Shown here: in pieces, positions 1 through 8,077 of the stretch
How positions within the stretch are numbered: position 1 is the stretch's first letter
Layout of the letters: each line of letters starts with the position of its first letter
Source of the DNA: Candidatus Neomarinimicrobiota bacterium
GTDB lineage: Bacteria > Fidelibacterota > JAANXI01
Assembly: GCA_021734025.1 (NCBI GenBank)
Contig: JAIPJS010000003.1
Location: 1 to 64,000, forward strand
Direction: 5' to 3'
Length of the DNA stretch: 64,000 nucleotides
Made by a program: the position numbers and the translations under genes
The notes under the pieces: generated by a model
The model's database searches: none
What the model saw: only the letters and a program-made list of their open reading frames with translations
Told to the model about the DNA's origin: nothing

Positions 1-99
1 TATATCGAGATCTTCTATAACCGCCAGCGGAAACACTCCACCCTCAACTACCAAAGTCCGGAACAATATGCACAGATGCTCCACAACCAAGCCGCCTAA
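1..99 (+). CDS. IS3-family transposase (OrfB), C-terminal fragment cut by the window edge
   Basis: The frame is open from the first base and ends at TAA 97-99. The 32 residues include YNRQRKHSTLNYQSPEQY, the typical end of the DDE integrase (OrfB) of IS3-family elements, where an FYN-x-x-R-x-HS-x-L-x-Y-x-SP motif closes the catalytic domain. The body of the gene, including the catalytic DDE residues, lies upstream of the window, so I cannot say whether the copy is intact. A probable right terminal repeat follows at about 109-135. Confidence 0.85.
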   Translation, partial: YIEIFYNRQRKHSTLNYQSPEQYAQMLHNQAA

Positions 100-108
100 C
101 TACTTCGG

Positions 109-135
109 GTGTCCATTTTATTGTTGCAACTCCAG
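109..135. mobile_element. Probable right end (terminal inverted repeat) of the IS3-family element
   Basis: Nine bases after the transposase stop lies GTGTCCATTTTATTGTTGCA. It resembles the TGTCC-beginning, T-rich termini of IS3-family elements and is where the right end should be. The left end and target duplication are outside the window, so this is an inference from position and similarity. Confidence 0.55.
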
Positions 136-798
136 GGAACGGGTTTTTCACGCTAGGAAAGCCCTGTTCCCCCTCTCTTCGAAGAGAGGGGACCCAGGGG
201 GTGAGTTGAATCAGACGCTGCGAATCCCAAATACTGAGTGAGTTTAATAGTCATAATTTTTTTATGGCTATTAAGTTACCCCATGAACATAGAGGAACGA
301 TTAGCCCTTTTCTCCCAATTGGATATAACGTAACCTTTTGTAATTCTTGAACGTAGAGACGTGCCATGGCACGTCTCTACAGAAGAAGAAATCGTGACTT
401 GCGCTGTATTTTCTACCAAGTGTTCTGTCATCCTGAGTAGATTAAATAAACATAATTTTTTTACCCGCAATTAGTTATCTGTCAGTTTTTTCATCCAGTC
501 AATCCTGTTAATCCTGTCTAAAAGATGTCGTTTGATGGGAATCAATTCCTCCGGCGGATTAAATGCAGGGCATACAGGTACTCATCTTTTTCCTTGATCG
601 GCAAAAAAAACGATATTATAAACACAGTTCAATTGTACAATTCCGGTTATATTAGAACTTTCGTAGCAGTCAACGACGGAGCCATTGTATTAGTATCAGA
701 ATTTTCCAAACTCTATAGAGTATGAGAAGTATCTTCCGGAATATTGAGTGAAGCGATGCCGGAACCAATAGAGTTATAAAATAAAAACTTACTTATAT
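136..798. other. Gene-free stretch with palindromic repeats
   Basis: This follows the IS end. It holds an inverted CCCCTCTCTTCGAAGAGAGG block near 169-190, related in style to the CTCACCCCCTCC text near 17490-17560. It also holds the perfect palindrome at 353-380 and a TCCTGTTAATCCTGTC repeat near 504-522. A 66-codon frame at 525-725 has no ribosome-binding site and no recognisable domain, so I do not call it. Confidence 0.6.
353..380. repeat. 28-bp perfect palindrome (GTAGAGACG family)
   Basis: The half-site GTAGAGACGTGCCA is followed by its exact reverse complement. A related imperfect copy is at 17429-17460, and a 24-bp perfect one sharing the GTGAC/GCCATGGC core is at 47444-47467. All three are intergenic. 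The symmetry suggests a mobile or structural repeat rather than a unique operator. Confidence 0.8.
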
Positions 799-951
799 CT
801 AAATTCGAAGATCTGCGAAGATATGGCCTGTCTCTTGGTTAACATAATCTACTAGTCTTGCGGGCCAATGTGATAACCAGGTGTTGATGGTCGTCAATGC
901 TGCTGCGGGATTGTCCTGTGTAGTTGTCTCATTTCCTGAATAGATGAAATG
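799..951 (-). pseudogene. Possible 3' remnant of an unidentified protein gene
   Basis: On the minus strand a 50-codon open frame runs from just after an in-frame TAG to a TAG at 799-801. It has no usable start codon or ribosome-binding site. The translation has a protein-like composition, for example INTWLSHWPARLVDYVNQE, rich in W, P and aliphatic residues, unlike random intergenic frames nearby. I do not recognise the family. It may be the broken end of a gene displaced by the IS or the outer-membrane gene, or chance. Confidence 0.3.
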
Positions 952-997
952 CTAAAAACTAGAGTAGCGATTTGAAAAATTCATTTTGGAGCATACT

Positions 998-1636
998 ATG
1001 TTGAAACTTTTGAAATTCCTTATAGTCCCATATTTGGTTTTATTTTTAACAAGACCCTGTGTCGGAAATGACGACTATACCTTTGGAATAAAAGCCGGGC
1101 CAACCATCAGCAGAATGGCAATGCTCGATGGATATAAATGGGCCAAGCATGAGCACCGGTATCCCCTGGGAATGTCAATCGTTGGCACGGTCGAAACGCC
1201 AATCTCTCACATCTTTCATTGGGGAGGAGCGTTTGGATATTATTTTTCAAACCAAAAAATCCAGATCACTGAAATTGATAAAATTAACAATTCCTACACA
1301 TTTCACTTTTTATCGGGTTCTATTTATACCAGAGTTGCGAATCTTCTACCACTGAAGTTTGCTTTCCTGGGTGGAGTAGGAATTGATTATCTGGTTCAAG
1401 CTAAGGGGGAGCTGTTCAATGCTTCATATGGAGCATTATTAGTACAAGATGAAATAACCGATGAATTTCCTAGGTTTAACCCGACTATCTGGTTCGGGAT
1501 TAGAAAACCTTTTAAAGTAAAATTTGGACAACTGTATTTTGAACTAACCGGCCAATTAGGATTAAGACGATATAACCATAATAATTTACGTTGGAATAAT
1601 GTAGGTCTCTCCCTCTTAACAGGCGTACAATTTTAG
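998..1636 (+). CDS. Outer-membrane beta-barrel-type protein, function unknown
   Basis: This encodes 212 residues. The ATG at 998 is preceded at a good distance by TTTTGGAG (984-991), so I prefer it to the TTG at 986. Residues 1-23 form a signal peptide (LLKFLIVPYLVLFL core, cut near CVG-ND). The rest is rich in alternating aromatic and polar residues with glycine turns (FGIKAGPTIS, FHWGGAFGYYF, LGLRRYNHNN). It ends in GVQF, a C-terminal aromatic typical of barrels recognised by the BAM complex. This pattern matches small OMP beta-brl/PorT-like barrels of FCB bacteria. It is a single gene and divergence prevents assigning a function. Confidence 0.6.
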   Translation: MLKLLKFLIVPYLVLFLTRPCVGNDDYTFGIKAGPTISRMAMLDGYKWAKHEHRYPLGMSIVGTVETPISHIFHWGGAFGYYFSNQKIQITEIDKINNSYTFHFLSGSIYTRVANLLPLKFAFLGGVGIDYLVQAKGELFNASYGALLVQDEITDEFPRFNPTIWFGIRKPFKVKFGQLYFELTGQLGLRRYNHNNLRWNNVGLSLLTGVQF

Positions 1637-1687
1637 TTCAGCAGATTTTTCCACTATTGGTGCGCTGTGAAGAAATTTTTACTTTAG

Positions 1688-3088
1688 TTATTCCGCCGGT
1701 TTCTGCTTCTTAAAGCTTAAAAACCCAATCAAATGCCAGATGCCCCAAATCAGGCCCAGGTACCCGATCAAAATTCCCAGGGTGACCCAGTAACCGAACA
1801 GGGAGTTCCCGAAGACATTCATCGGCACGTTCAGGACGATGAGTAGCGGGAAGCCGGTGAGCAGGGCAACGCCGCTGCCGTAGACCAGGTCTTCCGCCAC
1901 CGGCGTCCGGAACTCCGGATCGGTGACTCTCACCAGCACCAAGCCGGAATTGATGGTGCCAGTCATTTCGCCGAAAATGCCGATGAAACGCTCGAAGTGG
2001 TTATCGTCGAACGCGCGGTACTGGAGCCACCGGCAGAGGAAATAACTTCCGATCCCGCCAGCTGCGGACATCAACACTAGCGGCAACCAGTATTGTCCGA
2101 CGATGACCAGCGAAATGGCCGCAATAGCGCCGACGACAAGATAATCCACGAACACCCCCGCCGAGCGGGTCATAAGGCCGGCATCAATGAGATAACTCTT
2201 TTTGGTCATATCCATGACCTTCCGGAAACCGATGGAGAGGAGGTTCCCCAGCACGAAGTGGAACGACCAAAGTGTGCTGGTAAAATCGTGGAGTCCGGCA
2301 GACTCCATAAGTCCCGACAGGAAATAGACCAGGGCATAGGTCAGCAGATAGATAAAGCCGATGAGTCCCAGCTGGAAGGCATACGGCTCGATGGCTTCCG
2401 TGGAAAGCGTCAGCCGGCCGGCGACTTCCGGTTCCTTGTCCTGCACAACGCCGATCCGCATATCTCTGGAGATCCCTTCCATCCCGTCGATGAGTTTGGT
2501 CTCCCGGCGTTTAATCCCGATCTGGATAAGCCAGATTCCGGCGAAATAGGCGATGAGATATCCGATGGCCGCAAAGGTAAGTCCGACGTTCCCGCCGCCG
2601 ACAAACCCGAACGCCTCCCAGGAGTGTCCCATGGTATACGCCACGCCGGGGCCCATCCCGTATCCGAGGGGCAGCAACAAGCCCATCCCGGCGAACAGGT
2701 CAGGCATTACCGTGTAAATCAGAATTAAAGCGATCGCCAGCCCGAGGATCCCCTGGATGAGATAGTTTGATACAAAGGCCAGACCGGTGCTGATGGGCCC
2801 CTTGCCCCAATCAGATTTCTCCTCCCGGAGACCGATGGCGATAAACGTGAGCGCCAGGAGGTGATACACGTACAGGCCCAGGCGATCGCTGGTGATATCC
2901 GTAATCCCCAGGATCTGGGGTCCAACGATCAATGCCAGAAACCCCGCCACGATATTGTTCGGGATAAGGAACTTCTGGAAGAAAGTCACATAGCGCCGCA
3001 AAATGGTTGCGATAACCAGGAACAGACTCAGCAGACCAAAATCTATAACCACGTCCTTCAAGTTGACGGTAAGATCCCAGGCGTTCAC
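1688..3088 (-). CDS. gltS: Sodium/glutamate symporter family protein (GltS/ESS type)
   Basis: This 466-residue polytopic inner-membrane protein begins at GTG 3088 behind AAAGGAGC. It shows the ESS-family layout: two inverted halves, each with about five membrane helices and a re-entrant glycine-rich loop. The first loop is visible as LPLGYGMGPGVAYTMGHSWE and a second half follows from about residue 235. The family imports L-glutamate with Na+ by an elevator mechanism. Specificity for glutamate rather than another dicarboxylate is inferred. It is monocistronic, with repeats on both sides. Confidence 0.8.
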   Translation of the reverse strand: MNAWDLTVNLKDVVIDFGLLSLFLVIATILRRYVTFFQKFLIPNNIVAGFLALIVGPQILGITDITSDRLGLYVYHLLALTFIAIGLREEKSDWGKGPISTGLAFVSNYLIQGILGLAIALILIYTVMPDLFAGMGLLLPLGYGMGPGVAYTMGHSWEAFGFVGGGNVGLTFAAIGYLIAYFAGIWLIQIGIKRRETKLIDGMEGISRDMRIGVVQDKEPEVAGRLTLSTEAIEPYAFQLGLIGFIYLLTYALVYFLSGLMESAGLHDFTSTLWSFHFVLGNLLSIGFRKVMDMTKKSYLIDAGLMTRSAGVFVDYLVVGAIAAISLVIVGQYWLPLVLMSAAGGIGSYFLCRWLQYRAFDDNHFERFIGIFGEMTGTINSGLVLVRVTDPEFRTPVAEDLVYGSGVALLTGFPLLIVLNVPMNVFGNSLFGYWVTLGILIGYLGLIWGIWHLIGFLSFKKQKPAE

Positions 3089-3188
3089 GGGGTGCTCCTT
3101 TCAAGATTGGTGGAATGAATCGTGACGTTGAGTGGAAACGAAATTTCGGAGATTCTGGCTGAGAAAGCAACTGATTCTATTACTGCCC

Positions 3189-3220
3189 CTGTCGATGACC
3201 GCTATCAGCGTCGCCGACAG
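3189..3220. repeat. 32-nt hairpin repeat, copy 1 (second copy 3803-3834)
   Basis: Outer arms CTGTCG and CGACAG enclose an inner GACCGCT / AGCGTC stem. The copy at 3803-3834 has CCGTC and GACGG instead. The second base pair has thus changed from T-A to C-G on both sides, a compensatory change that supports a folded form. Confidence 0.65.
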
Positions 3221-3354
3221 TTGTTTATAGCAAAGTGCCAGCTTGCATAAAGAGGGGGGAGGGGAGTTCCTTTTGATTTTTCAGATTAAAACAAGAGGGC
3301 ACATTTTTATACACACTCCGCTCATCGTGAATTGGCAGTTGGAGTCACGACTCC

Positions 3355-3410
3355 GCCTTTGAATGAGATTCAAAGGCTACATTTTAGCCTCGCAATCTCA
3401 TTGCGAGGCG
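3355..3410. repeat. Paired 10-bp hairpins with complementary loops, copy 1
   Basis: Two adjacent perfect hairpins are present. The first has arms GCCTTTGAAT/ATTCAAAGGC around a GAG loop. The second has arms GCCTCGCAAT/ATTGCGAGGC around a CTC loop. The loops, and the nine central bases AATGAGATT and AATCTCATT, are reverse complements. The other copies are at 3664-3720 and 26722-26818. Confidence 0.8.
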
Positions 3411-3663
3411 GGATTCATACCGCTTTACGAGATTCCTCGGTGCGTCCCTGAGCCATCAGAAACATACTCGGAATGACTAATATTTTCTCAATACCAAATG
3501 GTAAAAGTATCACCAGTCATCCTGAGCGAGTGGAGCGAGTCGTCCCAACGGGATCCCTTCGGGGAAGGATCTGGTAATTATACCTTTAGAGCCCGAATGG
3601 CGAGATTCCTCCTCCAGCAGCTGCCAGACTCAGTCGGAATGACTCATCAATGAAAAAAACCTC

Positions 3664-3720
3664 GCCTTTGAATGAGATTCAAAGGCTACATCAATAGCCT
3701 CGCAATCTCATTGCGAGGCG
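3664..3720. repeat. Paired 10-bp hairpins with complementary loops, copy 2
   Basis: Same two hairpins, same order and orientation as at 3355-3410. The stems are unchanged and only the short spacer between them differs (CTACATCAATA here). Confidence 0.8.
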
Positions 3721-3879
3721 GGTGGTCATGCCGGGGGAGAAAAACTCGCGAGATTCCTCGGCTCCCCCGGTAAACCGGGGTCGCTCGGATAAGCTCCCTC
3801 CGCCGTCGGTGATCGCTGTAAGCGTCGCTGACGGTTGGGCCTGCAAACACCGCGATAGATTATAAACAATGGTGGGAAG

Positions 3880-4737
3880 TCACTGAATTGTATTTCCCAG
3901 CCGACCCAGTCCATCCGCTGCGACAGTCACCCGGTCACCCGGGTGGAGGATGCGGCGGGATTCTTCTGCGGACTGCGCCGGGCTAAAGGCCAGCACCTCT
4001 CCGGAGTGCAATTTTCCATCTTTGCTTGTTTCGGCAATGATTTTCGGGAGGGTCTGTAACAAGTTTCCCCAATTACCATTGGATATGGATAAATTATTAA
4101 TCATTACATTAACATCGAAGCTGTTCCCATCCGGATCAAATTCGTCTATTGTCACCAGCCACGGCCCGACTGAAATGGCAGAGCATTCGCTGTTCGCATC
4201 GCTGAGATGCACCCAGGTCAGCAGGCTCAGGCCAACAATATGGGTTATGGCATCCTCTGCTGAGAGATCCTCTCCCGGCTTCCAGATGATTGCAGCGATG
4301 GCGTAATCGAAGGTCAATTGAGTTTCCTCCGGTGCCTTGAGCGTATCGCCAGGACTGATGAGCTCGGGAGATTCCAGTTTGAACAGCAGAGCTGGGCTCA
4401 GCATCTGTGTAGAATCCGAAGCGCTAGTCCCTTCATTGGAAATAGGCATCTCTGGCAATCTGTACACAGTAACCGATGGCGGAGCAGGAATTGGCGGAAG
4501 TAGTGTCGCCTGGCCAGCGGGGAAGTACAGTTCCGGTCGCCTCGCAGGAGTTGTGCTTTCGAACATGTCAACAGCGATTGGATGAAAGTCATCGAACCGG
4601 GCGACAAACTCTGGTAGCGTTTCCGGTATGGTGGTATTGCCAAATGATCTGGCTGCATTCGGAATGTCGAAGATCCGGCAGTCCGAGCTGAAACCACAGG
4701 AGATTAAACCGTCTCGCATGTACGAAATATATTTCAT
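3880..4737 (-). CDS. FAH-fold (fumarylacetoacetate hydrolase family) protein lacking the metal ligands
   Basis: This encodes 285 residues from ATG 4737, behind CGGAG. The C-terminal two thirds follow the FAH/2-keto-4-pentenoate hydratase pattern: PALLFKLESPELISPGDTL, then LTFDYAIAAIIWKPG, then GLSLLTWVHLSD, GPWLVTIDEFDPDG and a final LHPGDRVTVAADGLGRL. In active members the second block reads roughly DYExEL and the third NDxSxRD, giving the Glu-x-Glu and Asp that hold Mg2+/Mn2+. Here these positions are Ala, Ala and Trp. The TGTPxG loop is also replaced (FSPAQSAEE). The frame is intact with its own ribosome-binding site, so it looks like a non-catalytic or re-purposed member rather than debris. 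It is divergent from aceE. Confidence 0.65.
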   Translation of the reverse strand: MKYISYMRDGLISCGFSSDCRIFDIPNAARSFGNTTIPETLPEFVARFDDFHPIAVDMFESTTPARRPELYFPAGQATLLPPIPAPPSVTVYRLPEMPISNEGTSASDSTQMLSPALLFKLESPELISPGDTLKAPEETQLTFDYAIAAIIWKPGEDLSAEDAITHIVGLSLLTWVHLSDANSECSAISVGPWLVTIDEFDPDGNSFDVNVMINNLSISNGNWGNLLQTLPKIIAETSKDGKLHSGEVLAFSPAQSAEESRRILHPGDRVTVAADGLGRLGNTIQ

Positions 4738-5079
4738 AGTATGCTCCGTTCTACATGGAAATCTCTGCAAAAAGGGAGGTCAGATTCAGTGCCTGGGAAT
4801 CATAATACATTACTTGCTTTTTGTTCAAAAGGCAAGCGGACAGATGTCAGGTCGACCCGCCGGGGAATACCAGGGGCAGATGCGAAAAAATGTTCATTGC
4901 AGGTTGGTTTCGGCGTTTGCTCCTATCTGTGAAAATAGTTACATTTTGTGCTCAGATGTGGAACCTAACAAGAAAATATATCAGATTTTCGACCGACCGG
5001 TTAAAATCCTGTCGTTCTTTTAATATTCCTGGTTATTTATATTTAAATCTGTCCCTAACAACATGAGGTAACGACCCAT
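4738..5079. promoter_or_regulatory. Divergent intergenic region between the FAH-like gene and aceE
   Basis: This 342-bp AT-rich gap must carry the start signals for both divergent units. An imperfect hairpin CTTGCTTTTTGTTCAAAAGG lies near 4813-4836. I see no clear operator or riboswitch. A weak AGGT precedes the aceE start. Confidence 0.4.
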
Positions 5080-7761
5080 ATGAGTAACAACAATTCTGAA
5101 GCGCAGCAGTATAACGAAGTTGAACGGCGTGAATGGCTGGAATCGCTGGATTACGTTCTGGAGCATGGCGGCCCGGATCGGGTTAAGCAGCTATTGCAGG
5201 TCATGGAAAACCGGGCATACGAGGAAGGAGTCCGGCTTCCGTTTACTGCGAATACGCCGTACGTCAATACCATCCACGTGGACGAGCAGCCGCCATTCCC
5301 TGGCAGCCGGGAAATTGAACGCCGCATAAAAAGCCTCTGCCGCTGGAATGCCATGGCCATGGTGGTCCGGGCGAATAAAGAGGAAGACGGCATCGGCGGG
5401 CACATCTCGACGTATGCGTCGTCTGCCACGCTATACGAAGTCGGATTCAACCACTTTTTTCGCGCTAGTGAAGACGGCTACGGCGGCGATCAGATTTATT
5501 TCCAGGGACATGCCTCGCCGGGAATGTATGCCCGGGCGTTCCTTGAAGGGCGCCTCACTGAGACCCAGTTACGAAACTTTCGCCGGGAGTTGCGAGAGGG
5601 CGGAGGCGTCTCCTCCTATCCGCATCCCTGGCTGATGCCGGATTTTTGGCAGTTCCCCACGGTGTCCATGGGACTCGGGCCGATTCAGGCTATCTATCAC
5701 GCCCGGTTTATCCGCTACCTGGAAGACCGGGGACTGAAGGAACCGGACGATCACAAGGTCTGGGCGTTTCTCGGCGATGGCGAAACGGACGAGCCGGAAA
5801 CGCTGGGAGCTATTTCGCTGGCCTCCCGGGAGAACCTGGATAACCTCATCTTTGTGATTAACTGTAACCTCCAGCGTTTGGACGGGCCGGTACGTGGCAA
5901 CAGTAAAATCGTACAGGAACTTGAAGCCGTATTCCGTGGCGCCGGTTGGAATGTAATTAAAGCGCTCTGGGGTAGCCAGTGGGACCCCCTTTTCGAAAAG
6001 GATGAAGACGGCGTTTTGAGTCAAAAGTTGCTGGATATCGTGGACGGCGAATCCCAGAAACACAGCATTGAGTCCGGTGATTATATTCGCGAGCACGTCT
6101 TTGGCGGTGACCAGCGCTTACAGTCCCTCGTTGAAGATATGAGCGACGAGGAACTGGAGAAGATGAAGCGCGGCGGACACGATCCGGAAAAGGTTTACGC
6201 CGCGTATAAAGCCGCGGTGGAACACAAGGGATCGCCGACTGTGATTTTGGCGAAAACGGTCAAAGGATATGGCCTCGGCGAGAGTGGTGAAGGCAAGAAC
6301 ATCACCCACCAGCAGAAAAAGCTGAACGAAGAGGAGATGAAGGAATTCCGGAGCCGGTTTGCCATCCCGCTCTCCGATGATGACGTGGCCAAGATGCCGT
6401 TCTACAAGCCGGATGACGATTCGCCGGAGATGGAATATCTCCACGAGCGGCGGAAAAAGCTCGGTGGCTATCTGCCCAAGCGTAATACGGAAGCTCCGGA
6501 GCCATTGGACGAGCTAGATCCGGAAATTTTCAAGGAATTTCACGAAGGCACCGAGGACCGGGATGTGGCCACGACTATGGCATTTGTCCGAATCCTGGCT
6601 AAACTCCTCCGGAACAAGGATATAGGGAAATACATTGTCCCCATCGTGCCGGACGAGGCGCGAACCTTCGGTATGGAAGCGCTGTTTCGTCAGGTAGGCA
6701 TCTACTCCCATTCCGGACAGCTCTATGAACCGGTTGATGCTGATACTCTTCTGTATTACAAAGAAGCCAAAGACGGTCAGATCCTGGAAGAGGGCATCAC
6801 CGAGGCCGGTTCCATGTCCTCGTTCATTGCGGCTGGGACGGCGTACTCTAATCACGGCATCAATACTATTCCGTTTTTCATTTACTACTCGATGTTCGGA
6901 TTTCAGCGAATCGGGGATTTGATCTGGGCAGCCGGCGATTCCAGAGCCCGCGGATTTATGGTCGGCGGGACTGCCGGTCGCACCACGCTGAACGGTGAAG
7001 GCTTGCAGCATCAGGACGGTCACAGCCATCTGCTGGCATACCCGTTACCCAACCTGAGAGCTTACGATCCGGCGTTTGCATTCGAACTGGCGGTTATTAT
7101 CGAGCACGGTATCAAGGAGATGTACGTCGACCAGAAAAATGTGTTCTATTATCTCACCGTGGAGAACGAGCCGTATCCCATGCCGGCGATGCCGGACGGT
7201 GCTGAAGAAGGTATCATTAAAGGATTGTACAAGTTTAAAACGTCCGGGAAAAAGAAGGCCAACCATCACGCGCAGCTCATGGGCAGCGGCGCTATCATGA
7301 ACAAAGTCATTAAGGCTCAGGAAATCCTGGAGGAGGACTATGACGTCGCAGCCAACGTCTGGAGCGTCACCAGTTACAAGGAGCTCCATCGGGACGCCCT
7401 GGATGCCCAGCGATGGAACATGCTGCATCCCGAAAACGATGAGCGCGTGCCGTACGTAACAGAATGTTTCTCCAGTGAAAAAGAGAGCGTTTACGTCGCC
7501 GCCTCAGATTATATGAAAGCGCTTCCGGAATCGATTGCATCTTGGATCCCGGGGCGACTGGTATCGCTGGGAACAGACGGATTCGGCCGCAGCGATAGCC
7601 GTCAGGCCCTTCGTGACTTCTTTGAAGTGGATGAGCGCTACATTGTGGTGGCAACGTTATACGGGCTCGCCAAAGAAGGGAAAATCGAGATGGCCGAGGT
7701 CAAAAAGGCCATCGACGATCTGGATATCGATCCGGAAAAACTGAACCCTATGATTTCGTAA
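5080..7761 (+). CDS. aceE: Pyruvate dehydrogenase E1 component, homodimeric type
   Basis: This encodes 893 residues, the usual length of the single-chain (AceE) form. E1 decarboxylates pyruvate on thiamine diphosphate and transfers the acetyl group to the lipoyl domain of E2. The thiamine-binding GDGETDEPE begins near residue 232 and continues to the conserved NLQRLDGPVRGN. The EHVFGG loop and the C-terminal transketolase-like half (FGFQRIGDLIWAAGDSRARG, TLNGEGLQHQDGHS) are intact. It is the first gene of the unit aceE-aceF-(four-helix gene)-lpd. No pdhR-type regulator is adjacent. Confidence 0.97.
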   Translation: MSNNNSEAQQYNEVERREWLESLDYVLEHGGPDRVKQLLQVMENRAYEEGVRLPFTANTPYVNTIHVDEQPPFPGSREIERRIKSLCRWNAMAMVVRANKEEDGIGGHISTYASSATLYEVGFNHFFRASEDGYGGDQIYFQGHASPGMYARAFLEGRLTETQLRNFRRELREGGGVSSYPHPWLMPDFWQFPTVSMGLGPIQAIYHARFIRYLEDRGLKEPDDHKVWAFLGDGETDEPETLGAISLASRENLDNLIFVINCNLQRLDGPVRGNSKIVQELEAVFRGAGWNVIKALWGSQWDPLFEKDEDGVLSQKLLDIVDGESQKHSIESGDYIREHVFGGDQRLQSLVEDMSDEELEKMKRGGHDPEKVYAAYKAAVEHKGSPTVILAKTVKGYGLGESGEGKNITHQQKKLNEEEMKEFRSRFAIPLSDDDVAKMPFYKPDDDSPEMEYLHERRKKLGGYLPKRNTEAPEPLDELDPEIFKEFHEGTEDRDVATTMAFVRILAKLLRNKDIGKYIVPIVPDEARTFGMEALFRQVGIYSHSGQLYEPVDADTLLYYKEAKDGQILEEGITEAGSMSSFIAAGTAYSNHGINTIPFFIYYSMFGFQRIGDLIWAAGDSRARGFMVGGTAGRTTLNGEGLQHQDGHSHLLAYPLPNLRAYDPAFAFELAVIIEHGIKEMYVDQKNVFYYLTVENEPYPMPAMPDGAEEGIIKGLYKFKTSGKKKANHHAQLMGSGAIMNKVIKAQEILEEDYDVAANVWSVTSYKELHRDALDAQRWNMLHPENDERVPYVTECFSSEKESVYVAASDYMKALPESIASWIPGRLVSLGTDGFGRSDSRQALRDFFEVDERYIVVATLYGLAKEGKIEMAEVKKAIDDLDIDPEKLNPMIS

Positions 7762-8077
7762 ACTGAGAGGTATAGGGCATAAGGTGATAGTGCATATGGC
7801 GTGTTGTTTTTATTCCGCTCTCCTGGTCTGATTTAAAAGGAGAAGGGAATGCGGAGAAGGCAGAAGGGTAAATAGATAAAAGAATACGGAAGGAGCGGTA
7901 TTGGCAATTTCTAATTATAATGTGAGATTTTGTTGTTTCTCCCTGCTCCTTTCTCCTTTTTCCATCCTTCACTATTTTACGCAATACGCGGTACGCAATT
8001 TTCAAAATTACGGAGACAAGAGATTGCGCGAGCATCTATTCTTGATTAAAAATACAGCATAACAAAGGATTACCCAC
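7762..8077. other. Gap inside the PDH gene group with purine/pyrimidine inverted tracts
   Basis: The 316 bp between aceE and aceF hold an AAAAGGAGAAGGG-type purine tract (about 7837-7870), answered by a TCTCCCTGCTCCTTTCTCC tract (about 7937-7960). An ACGCAATACGCGGTACGCAA repeat follows near 7979-7998. Similar TCTCC tracts recur at 27155-27195 and 43915-43945. No gene or clear terminator is seen, so read-through from aceE is plausible. Confidence 0.5.

Larger units (their letters stand above)
3089..3879. other. Repeat-rich gap between gltS and the FAH-like gene
   Basis: There is no convincing coding frame here. It contains two copies of a 32-nt imperfect hairpin (3189-3220 and 3803-3834), two copies of the paired CTTTGAATGAGATTC / GCAATCTCATTGC hairpins (3355-3410 and 3664-3720), and a longer GTCATCCTGAGCGAG ... 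GGAATGACTCAT block (about 3517-3650). The last block has relatives near 26468-27050. Confidence 0.7.

Noticed and set aside
525-725. 66-codon ORF MSFDGNQF...
   Set aside because: No ribosome-binding site, no recognisable motif, and it lies in repeat-rich intergenic DNA.
2093-2728. 211-codon plus-strand ORF inside gltS
   Set aside because: It is the antisense shadow of a clear membrane transporter. The composition (charged, H/D/R-rich) is that of an antisense frame.
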